64,000 nt of DNA from positions 19,951 to 83,950 of the forward strand of contig JABDFM010000005.1 in NCBI GenBank assembly GCA_013286565.1, given 5' to 3'. The DNA is from Bacteroidota bacterium (GTDB taxonomy: Bacteria; Bacteroidota; Bacteroidia; Sphingobacteriales; Sphingobacteriaceae). The notes beneath the pieces were generated by a model. The model did not search any database and was not told where the DNA came from. It saw only the letters and a list, made by a program, of their open reading frames with translations. Made by a program: the position numbers and the translations under genes. Each line of letters begins with the position of its first letter. Position 1 is the stretch's first letter. Positions 27,455 to 37,171 of this stretch are shown here, piece by piece.

Positions 27455-29020
27455 ATGAAAAAGTATATAATTATAATGTTATCAGGTTTGGGGATACTCG
27501 CCCTGGTAAGCTCGTGCCGCAAGGATCTAAGCCTGGCGCCGGTGAGCAGCATAACAGATGGGAATTTTTTCCAGAACTCAAACCAGTTTGATGCCTTTAT
27601 GACAGGCATACATTTTAACTTCAGGAGCAGTACCAACGCGTTCCAGATATTAGGCGAAATGCGTGCCGATATATTTGGTACCGACCCCGGTTCCGGCTCT
27701 GCTTTTACAGGTGAAGCCACCCAGGGGCAGGAGCACTTATGGCAGGAAACACTTAACCTCGATAATCCCGGAGTAAGCAATTTCGGCGGGTTTTACAACA
27801 ATATTGACCAGATCAACTTGATGATCTCTAAATTAAACAGCACTACCGTAGTTGCAACTGCTACAAAAAACTATTACCTCGGTATATGTTATGGTATGCG
27901 CGCATTTTACTACTTCCAGATCTATCGCACCTGGGGCGCTGCTATTATACAAACCGCACCGGTAACGGGCACCAGTCTTAATATCGCTACATTGGCCAAA
28001 GCGGCTTCGCCCCAGGCTGCTGTGATGACGCTGATCAAGGCTGACATTGACCAATCTGTTAGCAGCTTCGGAACAGACTATTCATTCAAAAATGCAAAGT
28101 CATATTGGTCAAAATCAGCAACTTTAATGTTGAAAGCCGAAGTTTATTTATGGACGAGCGTTCATAACGCCGGTGGGAACGCTGATGCAACTACCGCTTT
28201 AGCCGCGCTGAATGATATCCAGACCAATGCAGCCGGGTTACAACTGATGCCCAATTATTCTGATGTGTTTTCTAACGCAAATAGGGGTAATAATGAGATC
28301 ATATTTACCATTCATTACCAATTTAACGAGCCCAATGCAACAAGCAATAATGGTATGGCATGGATTCAAAATACTTATGTACCCCAGTCCGGCCTGATCG
28401 CTAATTTTTACGATTCATTGGCAAACCGCCAGTTCAACTCAGTTACCGATAACTGGGGCGGCTTGTTGCGTGCGCCTGTTACCATCAACACCTACCGGAA
28501 ATTTAATCCACTGGATACCCGCAGAACGGCAAGCATCCAGGCTGCTTATAATAAATCAGCCTTGGGGGTTTACAGTATAGCCGGTTGTTTTGCTGACAAA
28601 TACCAGGGCGAACAGCAGAGTGGTGTAAGATACATCACTAATGATTTTCCGGTGTACAGGTATGCTGACCTGCTTTTACTAAAAGCAACAGCCGAAGTGT
28701 ACCTGGGCCAAAGCCCCGCCAATGAAATTAACCTGGTACGGGCCAGGGCGTTTGGCGCTAATTATAATGCTGCTACTATGGCTTATCCTAATCAGGCGAT
28801 AGATGCCAATCCAAATGAAGCCATTTTACAGGAGCGTTTGTATGAATTCGTATTCGAGGGTAAAAGATGGTATGATCTAAGAAGTATGGGCGATAGTTAT
28901 GTGTACGAACATAGCCAATTAACTGCGGCAAATGCTTATGCGCTGCTTTGGCCAATTGACCGTAACACCTTAACCAATAATACCGCATTGGTGCAAACGC
29001 CGGGATATTCGTCATTCTAA
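27455..29020 (+). CDS. SusD/RagB-family surface glycan-binding lipoprotein
   Basis: 521 residues; lipoprotein signal with lipidated Cys21 (LALVSSC). Helical TPR-like scaffold of the SusD family: YYFQIYRTWGAAII, YWSKSATLMLKAEVYLW, and the C-terminal block LQERLYEFVFEGKRWYDLRSM. It is the surface lid that captures glycan and delivers it to the preceding SusC channel (NanU-like). Followed by a strong hairpin that separates it from the cytoplasmic catabolic genes. Confidence 0.94.
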   Translation: MKKYIIIMLSGLGILALVSSCRKDLSLAPVSSITDGNFFQNSNQFDAFMTGIHFNFRSSTNAFQILGEMRADIFGTDPGSGSAFTGEATQGQEHLWQETLNLDNPGVSNFGGFYNNIDQINLMISKLNSTTVVATATKNYYLGICYGMRAFYYFQIYRTWGAAIIQTAPVTGTSLNIATLAKAASPQAAVMTLIKADIDQSVSSFGTDYSFKNAKSYWSKSATLMLKAEVYLWTSVHNAGGNADATTALAALNDIQTNAAGLQLMPNYSDVFSNANRGNNEIIFTIHYQFNEPNATSNNGMAWIQNTYVPQSGLIANFYDSLANRQFNSVTDNWGGLLRAPVTINTYRKFNPLDTRRTASIQAAYNKSALGVYSIAGCFADKYQGEQQSGVRYITNDFPVYRYADLLLLKATAEVYLGQSPANEINLVRARAFGANYNAATMAYPNQAIDANPNEAILQERLYEFVFEGKRWYDLRSMGDSYVYEHSQLTAANAYALLWPIDRNTLTNNTALVQTPGYSSF

Positions 29021-29083
29021 GACGAATAATAAAGATACTATGCTTTTAGCATGGGTTGAGAATTAGTTGGTTTGAATCTTTTT

Positions 29084-29108
29084 TATACCGGGGCATTGCC
29101 CCGGTATA
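29084..29108 (+). promoter_or_regulatory. G/C-rich hairpin between susD and the lyase gene
   Basis: TATACCGGGGC, loop ATT, GCCCCGGTATA: a perfect 11-bp stem without a following T-run on the plus strand. More likely an mRNA-stabilising or partial-termination element that sets susCD expression above that of the downstream genes than a full terminator. Confidence 0.55.
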
Positions 29109-29159
29109 TTAAGGAATGACCGCAAAATGATTTTAAAGAACTATATCAAATAATCATTT

Positions 29160-30086
29160 ATGAAATTTGAACATTTACAAGGATTGATCGCGGCACCTTT
29201 TACGCCGATAGATCAAAACGACAATATTAATATTTCTGTTATCCCCGCCTATTACGAATTTTTAAAGCAAAACGGTGTTACCGGCGCTTTTATCTGCGGT
29301 TCAACAGGCGAAGGAGTTTCCATGACCATCGCTGAAAAAAAATCAGTAACCGATGCCTGGGCAAATTGCACCAAGGGCGACAAGGATTTTAAGATAATGT
29401 TATTGGTGGGCGGTACTACACTGGCCGATTGTATCGAGCTGGCTAAACACGCCTGGCAAGCCGGGATATATGCTGTTTCATTTACCTCGCCAAGTTATTT
29501 TAAGCCTGCTAACGTAGGTGTACTGGCGCAAATGTGCAAGAAAATTGCAGCAGCAGTGCCTAACATGCCATTTTACTATTACCATATACCGGTTTTAACC
29601 GGGGGCAATTACCCGATGATAGATCTGCTGAAAGCGGTAGGAGATATACCCAACTTTGCCGGAATAAAATACACGCATGAGGATTTTATGGATTTCCTCT
29701 CATGTAGCACTTATCAAAACAGGCAGTACGATATGCTATGGGGCAGGGACGAGAATATGCTTTCGGCACTGGCTATAGGATCAAAGGGAGCTGTAGGCAG
29801 CACCTTTAATTATGCCGCGCCGCTTTACAACGCGCTTATCAACGCGTTTAATAATAATGATCTGGAAGAAGCGCAGCATTTGCAGCAAACATCTATCGAT
29901 ATGATCAGGCTGTTGGGTAAATATGGTGGTATTTCAGTTGGAAAGGCTTATATGAAGCTTGTTGGACTGGATTGCGGGGAATTTAGGTTGCCCGTAAGCA
30001 ATATGACCAAAGAACAGTTTGAAAACTTTAAATTAGATGTTTCTAAATTAGGTTTCGACAAGTTTAAATCAAACTTGCAGCCTTAA
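29160..30086 (+). CDS. nanA: N-acetylneuraminate lyase (DapA/NanA family)
   Basis: 308-residue aldolase of the dihydrodipicolinate synthase superfamily. GSTGEG at 47-52 binds the pyruvate carboxylate, Tyr141 sits in YYYHIP, and Lys170 in FAGIKYTHEDF forms the Schiff base. It splits N-acetylneuraminate into ManNAc and pyruvate in the cytoplasm. Assignment as sialic acid lyase instead of DapA is supported by the flanking mutarotase, epimerase and sialidase genes. Confidence 0.92.
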   Translation: MKFEHLQGLIAAPFTPIDQNDNINISVIPAYYEFLKQNGVTGAFICGSTGEGVSMTIAEKKSVTDAWANCTKGDKDFKIMLLVGGTTLADCIELAKHAWQAGIYAVSFTSPSYFKPANVGVLAQMCKKIAAAVPNMPFYYYHIPVLTGGNYPMIDLLKAVGDIPNFAGIKYTHEDFMDFLSCSTYQNRQYDMLWGRDENMLSALAIGSKGAVGSTFNYAAPLYNALINAFNNNDLEEAQHLQQTSIDMIRLLGKYGGISVGKAYMKLVGLDCGEFRLPVSNMTKEQFENFKLDVSKLGFDKFKSNLQP

Positions 30087-30097
30087 GCCGCAAACAA

Positions 30098-31288
30098 ATG
30101 AGATCGTCCGTTGCCTTTTTTTTACCCATAACTTTTATGATGCTAATGCCTTGCGAAAACATGTCGCAAAATATAAAAACCAATAATATTTCATGGTCTG
30201 TTGCTACCCGCTTACCGCTTCTTGCCGGTATGCAAAAGCAATTGGGTGTGGCCGGGCCGTTTACCGGGGTAAGTAACGGTGTTTTATTAATTGCAGGCGG
30301 AAGCAACTTTGCTGATGGTGCCAAACCCTGGCAGGGTGGTACCAAGATACATGAAGATGATATTTATGTGCTGGAAAAAGATGCCGCCGAAAGGTTCGCC
30401 TGGATCAACCCAAAAACAAAACATCTGAAGAGAAAAGTTGCTTATGGCGCAAGTACTACCATAGCCGGTGGCGTAATATGCGCCGGTGGCGAAACCGAAA
30501 AGGCCAATAGCAGCAAGGATGTTTTTATGATGCGCTGGGATGCCGGAAAGAATGACGTGGTTTTTAAACAATTGCCATCATTGCCTATCCCGGTGGCAAA
30601 TGCCTGTATCACCAGTATTGGTAATACTGTCTATCTTGCCGGTGGCGAGAGTAATGGTAAGCCATCGGATAAATTTTTTATGCTCAACCTGGATCATACA
30701 AAAGCGGAATGGCTGTCTTTACCGCCTGTGCCCATTGCTATGTCGCATTCGGTAGCTGTTACCCAATCAAACGGGAAACACACTTGTATTTATATAATTG
30801 GCGGGCGCAGCAGTACGCCATCCGGAATCAGTACCTTGCATCATACCACTTTTTGTTACGATCCGAAATATAAAAAATGGAGCAACCTGAATAATGTTGG
30901 TGATGGGGTTAATACAACTACCATTTCAGCAGCCACAGCAGTAGCAAATGGCGATCACGAGATCATTCTGATAGGTGGTGATAAAGGCGACTTGTTCCAC
31001 AAAATAGAAACCTGGAACGCCATCATTGCCAGCAGCAAAAATGACGTCGAAAAGAAACAGGCCAATAAAGAGAAATTAGCCTTATTAAATAATCATCCCG
31101 GATTTAGTAAAGACGTTTATCTGTATAATACATTAACAAACACCTGGAAGAAGATCGGCGAGCTGCCTTTTTACGGACAAGTAACCACCACCGCTGTGCT
31201 ATGGGATCACGAGATCTTTATACCCGGTGGTGAGATAAAACCAGGTACCCGTACACCCAATATATCAATGGGGAAATTGGATAAATAA
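30098..31288 (+). CDS. nanM: N-acetylneuraminate epimerase/mutarotase (NanM-type kelch protein)
   Basis: 396 residues with an N-terminal signal segment (SSVAFFLPITFMMLMP). The mature protein is a six-bladed kelch propeller, with repeated G-G-x5-8-D/W blade motifs such as LLIAGGSNFADGAKPWQGG, VICAGGETE, VYLAGGESNG, IYIIGGRS and ILIGGDKG. It belongs to the cyclically permuted mutarotase family, which speeds alpha-to-beta conversion of released sialic acid in the periplasm. It starts 11 bp after the lyase gene and lies 2 bp before the transporter gene. Confidence 0.9.
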   Translation: MRSSVAFFLPITFMMLMPCENMSQNIKTNNISWSVATRLPLLAGMQKQLGVAGPFTGVSNGVLLIAGGSNFADGAKPWQGGTKIHEDDIYVLEKDAAERFAWINPKTKHLKRKVAYGASTTIAGGVICAGGETEKANSSKDVFMMRWDAGKNDVVFKQLPSLPIPVANACITSIGNTVYLAGGESNGKPSDKFFMLNLDHTKAEWLSLPPVPIAMSHSVAVTQSNGKHTCIYIIGGRSSTPSGISTLHHTTFCYDPKYKKWSNLNNVGDGVNTTTISAATAVANGDHEIILIGGDKGDLFHKIETWNAIIASSKNDVEKKQANKEKLALLNNHPGFSKDVYLYNTLTNTWKKIGELPFYGQVTTTAVLWDHEIFIPGGEIKPGTRTPNISMGKLDK

Positions 31289-31290
31289 AG

Positions 31291-32532
31291 ATGGCACGAT
31301 CAAAAAATTATCCCTGGATTTTAGTCGGCCTGTTATGGGGGGTGGCATTGCTGAATTACATGGACAGGCAAATGCTGTCGGTAATGAGGCCCGCCATGCA
31401 AATGGACATAGCCGAGTTGCGGACTGCCACCAATTTCGGGTATTTAATGGCCATTTTCCTTTGGATATACGGTTTAATGAGCCCGGTTTCGGGGATCTTT
31501 GCAGATAAATTCAATCGTAAATGGCTCATCGTACTTAGCTTATTCGTTTGGTCGGGGGTAACCTTTGCAATGGGCTTTGCTACAACTTTTAATCAAATCT
31601 ATTGGTTAAGGGCTATCATGGGCATCAGCGAAGCGCTGTATATCCCGGCAGGTTTATCGTTAATTGCCGATGTGCATTCGTCCAAAACAAGGTCGCTCGC
31701 TATAGGCATCCATATGACAGGTTTTTATGTAGGCCAGGGATTAGGCGGTTTTGGCGCAACGGTTGCCGCTGCATTTTCTTGGCAAACCACATTCCAGTCT
31801 TTTGGCATAATTGGTATTTTATATTCATTGGTATTGATCTTATTCCTGAAGGAAAAAGAGAAATCTGCAGAAACAACATTATTTGATGACCCGCAAATAA
31901 AAGTGCCATCCAAACTATTCAAAGGGCTGGCGCTTTTATTTAGCAATATCGCCTTCTGGGTCATACTTTTCTATTTTGCGGTGGTTAGCCTGCCGGGCTG
32001 GGCCTGCAAAAATTGGCTACCCACACTTTTCGCCCAGGATCTTAAAATACCAATGGCCCAGGCAGGGCCGCTTTCAACCATCACCATTGCAGCCTCATCT
32101 TTCCTGGGCGTGATCATCGGCGGTGTTTTGTCGGATAAATGGGTGCAAAAAAACATCATGGGGCGGGTATATACCAGCGCCATCGGTATGGCATTGACTA
32201 TCCCATCATTATTGCTGGTCGGCTTTGGTCACACGCTTTTTGCGGTTATTAGCGCGGCACTTTGTTTCGGTATAGGGTATGGCATTTTTGATGCCAATAA
32301 CATGCCTATCCTTTGCCAGTTCGTTTCATCCAAATACAGGGCCACTGCCTACGGGCTGATGAATATGACCGGTGTATTTGCAGGAGCATTGATTACCAGT
32401 TTGATGGGCAAATCATCCGATGCGGGCAACCTGGGTAAAGATTTCGCGATGCTGGCCGGTATTGTTTTACTGGCCCTGATCCTGCAGCTCTATTTTCTGC
32501 GCCCAAAGGATAATGATTTTGCGGAGGTATAA
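31291..32532 (+). CDS. nanT: MFS transporter, probable sialic acid permease (NanT-like)
   Basis: 413 residues with about twelve membrane segments. The first loop carries LNYMDRQMLSVMRPAMQMD and the second GIFADKFNRKWLIVLSL, the sugar-acid/anion (ACS) MFS signature. The central loop (KEKEKSAETTLFDD) joins two six-helix halves. It should bring free sialic acid over the inner membrane. Tightly packed between the mutarotase and esterase genes. Confidence 0.88.
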   Translation: MARSKNYPWILVGLLWGVALLNYMDRQMLSVMRPAMQMDIAELRTATNFGYLMAIFLWIYGLMSPVSGIFADKFNRKWLIVLSLFVWSGVTFAMGFATTFNQIYWLRAIMGISEALYIPAGLSLIADVHSSKTRSLAIGIHMTGFYVGQGLGGFGATVAAAFSWQTTFQSFGIIGILYSLVLILFLKEKEKSAETTLFDDPQIKVPSKLFKGLALLFSNIAFWVILFYFAVVSLPGWACKNWLPTLFAQDLKIPMAQAGPLSTITIAASSFLGVIIGGVLSDKWVQKNIMGRVYTSAIGMALTIPSLLLVGFGHTLFAVISAALCFGIGYGIFDANNMPILCQFVSSKYRATAYGLMNMTGVFAGALITSLMGKSSDAGNLGKDFAMLAGIVLLALILQLYFLRPKDNDFAEV

Positions 32533-32545
32533 ATTATTTGATCAC

Positions 32546-34651
32546 ATGAATAACAAGTATCCATTTTCCTTCCTATCAGCATTGCTTATTTTTTTGTTGA
32601 TGAACCTATGCCTGCACGCGCAGGATAAGGTGGTAAAGGTAGCTTGTGTAGGAAATTCTGTTACTTACGGTTTGGGCCTCGAAAACAGGGAGCAGGAATG
32701 TTATCCGACTAAACTGCAGGTGCTATTAGGAAAAAATTATGATGTCAGGAATTTCGGGCATAGTGGCGCTACTCTGTTAAAAAAAGGCCACAACCCCTAT
32801 TACAAAACACCCGAATTTGCTGACGCGATCACTTTCGCGCCGGATATCGCCATTATTCATCTCGGCCTGAATGATACAGACCCGCGCGACTGGCCAAATT
32901 ACCATGATGATTTTGAAGCGGATTATGCCTGGTTAATCGATGCTTTTAAAAAAGCCAATCCAGCGATAAAAATATATATCTGCCGTTTAACGCCCATATT
33001 TAGCGGGCACCCACGCTTTAAATCGGGTACCAGGGATTGGTACTGGCAGATACAAAACCTGATCCCAGTTATTGCAAAGGCAAATCACACCGGTTTGATC
33101 GACCTGCACGAACCACTTTATGCCCGCCCCGATATTTTTGCTGATAACATACATCCTGACAAGGAGGGCGCATCTATCCTGGCAACAACAATTTATCATG
33201 CCATCAGCAAAAACTATGGCGGGTTAAAGCTCCCGGAAGTATTTGCCGATAATATGGTTTTACAGCGTAAAATGCCTGTGCCGGTATTTGGAACGGCCAA
33301 TATGGGAGATGTGGTTGAAGTAACTTTCAGGCAGTATAAGCTAAGCGCCAAAGCAGATGAATACGGCCAGTGGAAAGTTACCTTGCCAGCTATGCTGCCG
33401 GGCGGTCCTTTTAGTATGACCATAAAGGATAAAGATTCTACCATCACCCTCAAAAATATACTGATCGGTGATGTGTGGCTGTGCTCGGGGCAATCCAATA
33501 TGGCGTTCCCGCTCAGGAGCGAAGCTGAGGGAGAGAATGAAATAAAAACAGCAGCGAATAATACAACGATAAGATTATACAAGCGTGACCTGCTAAAAGA
33601 AACCGATTCCATTGCCTGGGATACCGCAACGTTGGATAGAGTAAACCGCTTAAAATATTTCTCAGGTACATGGAAAGAAAGTAATGCGCTTTCGGCCCGC
33701 GACTTTTCAGCGATAGCTTATTACTTCGGCAAAAAAATAAATGCAGAAGAGCATGTACCCATCGGACTCATTGAGGTAGCAGTTGGCGGCTCGCCCATCG
33801 AATCATGGATAGATAGATATACGATGGAGCATGACCCCATATTTGTGGATATGCTGAACAACTGGCGAAAATCGGACTTCATCATGCAATGGTGCCGCGA
33901 TAGGGCCGATGTGAATTTAAAATATGCCGCCTCTGCAAAGCAACGGCATCCTTATGAACCTTGTTATAATTATGAAGCCGGGATAGCTGATCTGACCGCA
34001 TTTCCGGTAAAAGGGGTACTATGGTACCAGGGCGAAAGCAATGCGCACAATAGTGAATTATACGCTCAACTTTTTAAAACGATGGTAACCAGTTGGCGGC
34101 AAAAATGGGGGTACGATCTTCCTTTTTATTTTGTGCAGCTATCCGGTATCAGCCGCCCATCCTGGCCCGGTTTTAGGGAGATGGAGAGCAAGCTGCAAAA
34201 GCAAGTTCCCAATGTACACATGGCCGTCAGCATGGATATGGGCGATACTTTGAATGTGCACTATAAACAAAAAAGGGTGGTTGCAAACAGGCTGGCGTTA
34301 TCGGCTTTGCACTACACCTATAAAAAACCAGTAGCTGCTGATGGTCCTGTGCCATTATACGCAGTTCAAAAAAATAAGATTATCATGATCACTTTCAATA
34401 GCCCATTAACCATAGGAAATCAAAAGCCACTAACAGGTTTTGAATTAATTAATGAGAAAGGCGAGCGGATATCGGCTGATGCCACGATCTACAAAAACAA
34501 TATATATCTGAAATCCCCGCAGGGCGAAAAAGTGAAAGCGATTTGGTACGCCATGCAGCCTTACACACGTGCAAATTTGATAAATAATGCAGGGCTGCCG
34601 GCGTCAACCTTTACACTAACCCTGCAGGGTAATAAAAAATTTATGGAATAA
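32546..34651 (+). CDS. Sialate O-acetylesterase with two SGNH modules
   Basis: 701 residues from ATG 32546, giving signal peptide MNNKYPFSFLSALLIFLLMNLCLHA. The N-terminal half is an SGNH hydrolase: CVGNSVTYGLG (block I), HLGLNDTD (block III) and DNIHPDKEG (block V Asp/His). The second half is a SIAE-type catalytic domain with VWLCSGQSNMAFPL and GVLWYQGESNA. The two-module layout resembles the Bacteroidota NanS/EstA esterases that strip acetyl groups from sialic acids before or after sialidase action. Secreted; fits the operon. Confidence 0.9.
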   Translation: MNNKYPFSFLSALLIFLLMNLCLHAQDKVVKVACVGNSVTYGLGLENREQECYPTKLQVLLGKNYDVRNFGHSGATLLKKGHNPYYKTPEFADAITFAPDIAIIHLGLNDTDPRDWPNYHDDFEADYAWLIDAFKKANPAIKIYICRLTPIFSGHPRFKSGTRDWYWQIQNLIPVIAKANHTGLIDLHEPLYARPDIFADNIHPDKEGASILATTIYHAISKNYGGLKLPEVFADNMVLQRKMPVPVFGTANMGDVVEVTFRQYKLSAKADEYGQWKVTLPAMLPGGPFSMTIKDKDSTITLKNILIGDVWLCSGQSNMAFPLRSEAEGENEIKTAANNTTIRLYKRDLLKETDSIAWDTATLDRVNRLKYFSGTWKESNALSARDFSAIAYYFGKKINAEEHVPIGLIEVAVGGSPIESWIDRYTMEHDPIFVDMLNNWRKSDFIMQWCRDRADVNLKYAASAKQRHPYEPCYNYEAGIADLTAFPVKGVLWYQGESNAHNSELYAQLFKTMVTSWRQKWGYDLPFYFVQLSGISRPSWPGFREMESKLQKQVPNVHMAVSMDMGDTLNVHYKQKRVVANRLALSALHYTYKKPVAADGPVPLYAVQKNKIIMITFNSPLTIGNQKPLTGFELINEKGERISADATIYKNNIYLKSPQGEKVKAIWYAMQPYTRANLINNAGLPASTFTLTLQGNKKFME

Positions 34652-34652
34652 G

Positions 34653-35831
34653 ATGAGTTACACAGAGCAAGACATAGAAAGATTAGAGCAGTTTTACCAC
34701 GATCAGTTATTGAACGATACGGTACCATTTTGGTTCCCGCGGTCGTACGATACGGAGTATGGTGGTTTCCTGCTAATGCGCGACCGGGATGGTTCGCTGT
34801 TAGACGATGATAAAGCCGTTTGGATACAGGGCCGGGCTACCTGGCTTTTGGCAACGTTGTACAATACCGTTGAAAAAAAGCAGGAATGGCTGGATGGTGC
34901 CAAACTGGGTTATGAATTTTTAATGAACCATTGTTTTGATACCGATGGACAAATGTTTTTCCATGTCGCACGGGATGGCAGCCCTATCCGTAAGCGCCGG
35001 TATTTTTTTTCAGAAACATTTGCGGTGATCGCTTTAGCCGCTTACGCAAAAGCGATCGGCAGCGAACAAATTGCGGAACAGGCAAGAAGGATCTTTGGCA
35101 GGTGTATTGAATATGCGACCATACCGGGCCTGTTGCCGCCAAAATTTACATCGACCCGGCCATCCAAAGGCATTGGTGTGCCGATGATCATGATCAACAC
35201 CGCGCAGCAATTAAGAGAAACCATAGGCGATACGCGTTGTGATGGATGGATCAGTAAATGGATCAACGAAATAGAGCACGATTTTGTAAAGGATGATATC
35301 AAATGCGTGATGGAGCAAGTAGCCCCGGATGGCAGTATTATAGACCATATCGACGGCCGCACATTGAATCCCGGTCATGCGATGGAAGGCGCCTGGTTTA
35401 TATTGCATGAAGCAAAATACCGTAATAACGACCGGCACCTGATCACACTTGGTTGCCGTATGTTGGATTATATGTGGGCCCGCGGATGGGATAAGGAATA
35501 TGGGGGCATTTTATATTACCGTGATGTTTATGATAAGCCAGTGCAGGAATACTGGCAGGATATGAAATTCTGGTGGCCACATAACGAGGCGATCATCGCT
35601 ACCCTATTGGCCTATACCATTACCGGTGACGAAAAATACGCCGAATGGCATCAAATGGTGCATGAATATGCTTATTCAAACTTCCATGACGGGAAAAACG
35701 GAGAATGGTTTGGCTATCTGCACCGGTATGGGACCATCGCTCAACCTGCCAAGGGGAATTTATTTAAGGGGCCATTTCACCTGCCTCGCCAGGAATGGTA
35801 TTGTATGCAATTATTAAAAAGTATAAAATAG
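34653..35831 (+). CDS. N-acylglucosamine 2-epimerase (AGE/RenBP family)
   Basis: 392-residue (alpha/alpha)6-barrel enzyme: QGRATWLLATLYN, YFFSETFAVIALAAYA, LNPGHAMEGAWFILHEA (catalytic His region) and KGPFHLPRQEWYC. It converts ManNAc, the lyase product, into GlcNAc, replacing the NanK/NanE route of E. coli. This is the Bacteroidota version of the pathway. Its ATG follows the esterase stop by 2 bp, and its stop lies 2 bp before the sialidase ATG. Confidence 0.92.
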   Translation: MSYTEQDIERLEQFYHDQLLNDTVPFWFPRSYDTEYGGFLLMRDRDGSLLDDDKAVWIQGRATWLLATLYNTVEKKQEWLDGAKLGYEFLMNHCFDTDGQMFFHVARDGSPIRKRRYFFSETFAVIALAAYAKAIGSEQIAEQARRIFGRCIEYATIPGLLPPKFTSTRPSKGIGVPMIMINTAQQLRETIGDTRCDGWISKWINEIEHDFVKDDIKCVMEQVAPDGSIIDHIDGRTLNPGHAMEGAWFILHEAKYRNNDRHLITLGCRMLDYMWARGWDKEYGGILYYRDVYDKPVQEYWQDMKFWWPHNEAIIATLLAYTITGDEKYAEWHQMVHEYAYSNFHDGKNGEWFGYLHRYGTIAQPAKGNLFKGPFHLPRQEWYCMQLLKSIK

Positions 35832-35833
35832 AA

Positions 35834-37003
35834 ATGAGAAAGCTGATTATTTATGTTTTAATGAATGTTTTGGGTTTTGCGGTGGCAAACGCCCAGCAAA
35901 AGGATGTCCCAGTTTTTGTGTCGGGGACGGAGGGTTATAAAACTTTCCGCATACCGGGTATTATTAAGGCCCCCAACGGCGATCTGCTTGCATTTTGCGA
36001 AGGGCGCGTAAATGGCATCAATGATTTTGGTAACATACAAATAGTGCTGAAACGAAGCAGCGATAAAGGCAAATCGTGGGGGGCAATACAAATAGTGGCT
36101 TCAAACGGCTCCATGCAAACGGGCAATGTAGCGCCGGTAGTGGATATGACAGATCCCCTGTATCCAAAAGGCAGGATATTTCTTTTTTATAACACCGGTA
36201 ATGCGTCCGAATCAAGGGTAAGGCAAGGTTTGGGCGTGCGCGAGGTATGGTACAAAACCTCGGTTGATAATGGGTTAACATGGTCGGCCCCGGTTAATAT
36301 TACTTTGCAGGTGCACAAACCTAAACAGCCACAATATAACCCCGCTTACAACTTTAGCGAAGACTGGCGCAGTTATGCCAATACGCCTGGCCACGCAATG
36401 CAATTTGCTGAGGGGAAATATAAAGGGCGCATTTATGTTGCAGCCAATCACACGGCAGGGGCAATTAAAGCGCATTATGCGGATGGCAGGGCTTTTGGAT
36501 ACTATACAGACGATCATGGCAAAACATTTAAGATAAGTGATGATGTAAATATGCCCGGCGGCAACGAGGTGATGGCTGCTGAACTATCAAATAACAGCCT
36601 GATGCTGAATATCCGCAATCAGTTAGGCAATATCAAACAAAGGATAATCGCGGTAAGCCATAACGGGGGGCAGAAATGGGATACCGTTTATTTCGACCCC
36701 CACCTCCCCGACCCGATTTGCCAGGGCAGCATTTTGAACATTGGTAAGTACCATGGTAAAAACATACTGGCTGTATGTAATGACGCCGATACGGTGCAAC
36801 GGAATAACCTAACCCTGCGCATCAGCTATGATGAAGGAAAGAGCTGGAAAGAAAATTATTTAGTGGCCAAGCAAGACCCCGCAGTGTATAAAGACGGTTA
36901 CACCGCCTACTCAGACCTGGTTTTGGTGGATAAAAAAGACATCGGCATATTTTACGAAACGGATGATTATGCACGGATAGTTTTTATCTCATTTAAGTGG
37001 TAA
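35834..37003 (+). CDS. nanH: Secreted exo-alpha-sialidase (GH33)
   Basis: 389 residues from ATG 35834 with signal peptide MRKLIIYVLMNVLGFAVANAQ. Hallmarks of GH33: the FRIPGII arginine motif near the N-terminus, GNVAPVVD, and Asp-boxes at SSDKGKSWG, SVDNGLTWS, TDDHGKTF, SHNGGQKWD and SYDEGKSWK. The catalytic Tyr/Glu pair is expected in AAELSNNSLMLN and YTAYSDLV. It cleaves terminal sialic acids from glycans in the periplasm or at the surface. Last gene of the operon; a strong terminator follows. Confidence 0.94.
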   Translation: MRKLIIYVLMNVLGFAVANAQQKDVPVFVSGTEGYKTFRIPGIIKAPNGDLLAFCEGRVNGINDFGNIQIVLKRSSDKGKSWGAIQIVASNGSMQTGNVAPVVDMTDPLYPKGRIFLFYNTGNASESRVRQGLGVREVWYKTSVDNGLTWSAPVNITLQVHKPKQPQYNPAYNFSEDWRSYANTPGHAMQFAEGKYKGRIYVAANHTAGAIKAHYADGRAFGYYTDDHGKTFKISDDVNMPGGNEVMAAELSNNSLMLNIRNQLGNIKQRIIAVSHNGGQKWDTVYFDPHLPDPICQGSILNIGKYHGKNILAVCNDADTVQRNNLTLRISYDEGKSWKENYLVAKQDPAVYKDGYTAYSDLVLVDKKDIGIFYETDDYARIVFISFKW

Positions 37004-37044
37004 AATAGATCAGCATCTTTTGTTGAGCTAATAATAATAGGGAA

Positions 37045-37075
37045 GTCTGCCCCGATGCATCGGGGCAGGCTTTTT
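37045..37075 (+). terminator. Intrinsic terminator of the sialic acid operon
   Basis: CTGCCCCGATG directly followed by its perfect complement CATCGGGGCAG (37047-37068), then GGCTTTTT. Lies 44 bp after the sialidase stop. Confidence 0.88.
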
Positions 37076-37171
37076 CATTTTGTCCATTTTTAGCCTGAAG
37101 AACTCTATTGATGTACTGACAAAACAGTGTCAGTACATTGTTCAACACGGTTTCGTAAATTTGTATATACC

